Of a stretch of 8,083 nucleotides of DNA, positions 7,201 to 8,083 are shown piece after piece (within the stretch, counting starts at the first letter, position 1; each line of letters opens with the position of its first letter). The stretch comes from Candidatus Latescibacterota bacterium (GTDB lineage Bacteria; Latescibacterota; MVCY01). Both the position numbers and the translations under genes were made by a program. The stretch spans positions 1-8,083 of the forward strand of contig DAOWIT010000006.1 in NCBI GenBank assembly GCA_030640765.1, given 5' to 3'. The notes under the pieces are model-generated. The model made no database searches. It was not told the DNA's origin and saw only the letters and a list, made by a program, of their open reading frames with translations.

Positions 7201-7395
7201 GCCGGAAGACCTACGATACCGTGTTTACCTGTAGGTGAGAGAAGGAACAATTTCAGTGAGGTCGATCTTAACATAACGGAGGCGATGGCAATAAGAGAAG
7301 CCAGACGCTGTCTCAGGTGCGACTTAGAGACCGAAGACGGACAAGAAGCAATTGGAGCGTACCCAGGGAAAAATTCAAAACCCGAAGTTTCGTAG
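4282..7395 (+). CDS. Fusion: thioredoxin-like [2Fe-2S] + NuoF-type NADH/FMN module + GltD-type FAD/NAD(P)H module
   Basis: Flavin/iron-sulfur subunit of 1037 residues, about double a normal NuoF. Residues 1-90: thioredoxin-like [2Fe-2S] domain with Cys11, Cys16, Cys47 and Cys51. Residues about 115-535: complete NuoF core with GRGGAGFPAGRKW (166-178), FMN/NADH loop NADEGDPGAFMD (194-205), GAGAFVCGEETAL (278-290) and [4Fe-4S] ligands Cys455, 458, 461 and 501. Residues about 531-620: GltD-type double-cluster domain with Cys531, 536, 544, 548, 583, 587, 591 and 595. Residues 635-945: FAD fold (GSGPAG, 640-645), second nucleotide fold (GGGNAA, 770-775) with YRR (795-797) suited to the NADPH phosphate, and AGGD (914-917). 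A CLRC pair (1010-1013) closes the protein. All key residues are intact and no frameshift is seen. NuoF should use NADH, and the GltD part probably NADPH; actual electron flow is inferred. Translation is coupled to the preceding gene by overlap, and the stop codon abuts a repeat. Confidence 0.93.
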   Translation: MRNNKQTVLICQGTACVSSGSPEIRRAIQEEIEKLKLDSVEVKITGCHGFCQRGPIVIIEPEGIFYSEVKVEDAYEIVHSHLQTGKPVERLFYRDPITGEPIPHYRDVDFYKRQQRTIILRNCGHINPEDIEDYLTVGGYQALKTALLEMAPEQVIGEIKRAGLRGRGGAGFPAGRKWEFCYNAPGTKKYMICNADEGDPGAFMDRSILEADPHNVLEGLIIAGYAIGADEGYIYVRAEYPLAVNRIRMALSQAEDKGFLGQNILGTNFNFKVNVMEGAGAFVCGEETALIASIEGRSGRPRPRPPYPAHSGLWGKPTTINNVKTLASVPIIISKGADWYSKIGTENCKGTAVFALTGHIANCGLVEVAMGTTLREIIYDIGGGVPEGKAFKAVQTGGPSGGCLPSNFLDRPVDYESLAAAGSIMGSGGMVVMNEDTCIVDIARYFLDFTQRESCGECVPCRLGTKQMLEILTDITQGKGKLEDIDLLVELAEAVKTGSLCGLGQTAPNPVLTTIRYFRDEYEAHIKYKRCPAVVCKEIISSPCQHTCPIDTEAPVYISLIAEGRFQEAFDTILKDNPLPSVCARVCHHPCESKCQAGKWGDPIAIRALKRFAADYALKSGIYSKPKEQETDGEKVAIIGSGPAGLMAGYQLARKGYDVTIFEALDVPGGALAVCIPEYRLPKNILKIDIENIENAGVKIETNTRIGEDIPFGELLSNYKAVFIATGAHKSRKLSIPNEDAPGVIDAMEFLKDVNLKKKVKIGNRVGIIGGGNAAVDAARSAVRTKDRGEVFIIYRRTRTEMPAFAEEVDAAVEEGIEIQFLTAPNRIITENGKVTGVECIKMELGEADESGRRRPIPIEGSEFVIDLDTLIVAIGEETDLSFLGEGHGIEVSKKGTIAVCPETFATNVAGVFAGGDVVTGPNTVIDAMSSGKIAAEMIDKYIQGKSLVREYELTRPSQYLPPVELTEQEIEEAGRPTIPCLPVGERRNNFSEVDLNITEAMAIREARRCLRCDLETEDGQEAIGAYPGKNSKPEVS

Positions 7396-7525
7396 GTTGG
7401 GTTAAGCACAGCGAACTAATAAACCGCTAAAGCGGTAACCCCCCAGTCTTTTTGGAGTTACCCGTTCACGGGTTTATTTAGTCCCCAAGACGAATTGTTG
7501 GTTTTCGTCCCTCAACCCAATTTAC
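7393..7525. repeat. Structured intergenic repeat with imperfect terminal inverted repeats
   Basis: The left end GTAGGTTGGGTTAAG (7392-7406) and the complement of the right end (7511-7525) agree at 12 of 15 positions around a shared TTGGGTT/AACCCAA core. Inside are nested stems: ACTAATAAACC (7415-7425) with GGTTTATTTAGT (7471-7482, one extra T); ACCGC/GCGGT (7423-7427/7432-7436); GGTAAC/GTTACC (7434-7439/7457-7462, an alternative to the previous stem); ACCCG/CGGGT (7460-7464/7469-7473); and GACGAA/TTCGTC (7489-7494/7504-7509). It has no coding capacity and resembles a MITE-like or REP-like dispersed element. Its left end overlaps the TAG stop of the fusion gene. Confidence 0.65.
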
Positions 7526-7624
7526 AGTGCTCAATCTGTTGGTATTTGAATTTGAGACATTAGATATTGTTTCGAATTTCGTGCTTCGTATTTTGTTTAA
7601 AAAGAGTAGAGAAAGGAAGCAACA
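7526..7624 (+). other. AT-rich spacer before the NuoG/HydA/FdhA-type gene
   Basis: A 99-nt AT-rich stretch with near-direct repeats TTCGAATTT (7571-7579) and TTCGTATTT (7585-7593). It holds the ribosome site AAAGGAA (7612-7618) for the next gene, 6 nt before its GTG. No convincing promoter: TTGGTA (7539-7544) with GATATT (7563-7568) is weak. Together with the repeat before it, this makes a 229-nt gap inside what should be a single operon. Confidence 0.5.
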
Positions 7625-8083
7625 GTGGCTAAAGTCACACTCACCATCGACGGCTTAGAGATCGCGGCGGAGAAAGGTATGACCGTACTGGAAGCAGCGC
7701 TGGGAAACGACATTTACATCCCGCATCTCTGCTATCACCCTGACTTAGAACCGGTCGGGGTATGCCGATTATGTATGGTTGAAATCGAGGGAAGGGGATT
7801 GACCATCTCCTGCCTGGCTCCAGTTGAGCAAGGTCTGGTTGTCAGAACGGAGACCCCAGAGATCGACAAAGCGCGTCGTGTTGCTGTGGAATTGCTCATC
7901 GCAAATCATCATGCCGACTGCCTCACTTGTGCCCAGAATGATCAGTGTGAGCTTCAGCGGATCGCCGCTTATATAGGAATTGAGCCGGAGCGGCTGGAAC
8001 GCCTGCGGCGTCCGACCAGTACAGTTCCCCTCGACACCTCAAACCCTTTCTTTGACCGTGACCCCAATAGATGTGTGCTCTGC
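7625..8083 (+). CDS. NuoG/HydA/FdhA-type iron-sulfur subunit, N-terminal part, cut by the window end
   Basis: The 153 visible residues are the electron-entry module shared by complex I NuoG, NAD(P)-linked [FeFe]-hydrogenase (HydA/HndD) and NAD-linked formate dehydrogenase alpha subunits. Residues 1-75: plant-type [2Fe-2S] ferredoxin domain with Cys36, Cys47, Cys50 and Cys63. Residues 80-125: His-Cys [4Fe-4S] domain H95-x3-C99-x2-C102-x5-C108 (HHADCLTCAQNDQC), followed by ELQRIAAYIGI. Residues about 140-153: the start of the two-cluster ferredoxin domain (Cys150, Cys153). The start is GTG, with AAAGGAA six nt upstream. The frame is open to the last base. CLTC...CELQ followed by PFFDRD...RCVLC favours HydA or FdhA over respiratory NuoG, but the H-cluster or molybdopterin domain that would decide lies outside. 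It should receive or deliver electrons through the NuoE- and NuoF-type subunits encoded upstream. Confidence 0.9.
   Translation, partial: MAKVTLTIDGLEIAAEKGMTVLEAALGNDIYIPHLCYHPDLEPVGVCRLCMVEIEGRGLTISCLAPVEQGLVVRTETPEIDKARRVAVELLIANHHADCLTCAQNDQCELQRIAAYIGIEPERLERLRRPTSTVPLDTSNPFFDRDPNRCVLC

Noticed and set aside
6738..7409. Long antisense open frame (223 codons) opposite the GltD part of the fusion gene
   Set aside because: It lies wholly against a gene with intact family motifs, has no recognisable domain and no evident ribosome site; a shadow of codon bias.
7539..7568. Promoter for the last gene (TTGGTA ... GATATT)
   Set aside because: Both hexamers are weak in a generally AT-rich stretch; not separable from background.

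Overview
The window looks like the chromosome of an anaerobic, probably uncultured bacterium; I cannot assign a phylum. It holds an anaerobic ferrous-iron importer (FeoB), a NAD(P)H-linked flavin/iron-sulfur oxidoreductase cluster of the kind found in fermenters, acetogens, syntrophs and sulfate reducers, and intergenic regions rich in palindromic repeats. All genes read on the + strand, with moderate base composition and a mix of ATG, TTG and GTG starts.

Layout. 1-2086: the 3' part of feoB, whose start and P-loop lie upstream of the window, is followed 13 nt later by a DtxR/MntR-family metal-dependent repressor; the pair looks like an iron uptake operon with its own sensor. 2145-2783: a LysE/RhtB-type amino-acid or metabolite exporter. 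2784-3109: an intergenic region with a good sigma70-like promoter (2822-2850) followed by a leader full of hairpins and dispersed-type palindromes. 3110-3388: ribosomal protein S20 with a TTG start behind a near-perfect Shine-Dalgarno. 3389-3808: 420 bases with no confident gene, but with coding-like debris, including an optimal ribosome binding site placed before a GTA codon. 3809-8083: a three-gene redox cluster.

The redox cluster is the main interest. It encodes (i) a NuoE/HydC-type [2Fe-2S] thioredoxin-fold subunit; (ii) a 1037-residue protein overlapping it by 4 nt, which joins a second thioredoxin-like [2Fe-2S] domain, a complete NuoF-type NADH/FMN/[4Fe-4S] module and a complete GltD-type FAD/NAD(P)H/2x[4Fe-4S] module; and (iii) the start of a NuoG/HydA/FdhA-type subunit carrying [2Fe-2S], His-Cys [4Fe-4S] and the beginning of a ferredoxin-like domain, cut by the window end. 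Together they suggest a soluble multi-cofactor enzyme able to exchange electrons between NADH, a second nicotinamide (probably NADPH) and a third partner. That partner is H2 if the last gene is an [FeFe]-hydrogenase, formate if it is a Mo/W formate dehydrogenase; the deciding domain is outside the window.

A structured repeat of about 130 bp with imperfect terminal inverted repeats lies between subunits (ii) and (iii), and its left edge coincides with the stop codon of (ii). A similarly ordered set of short motifs occurs in the rpsT leader, so the two intergenic regions may carry diverged copies of one repeat family.
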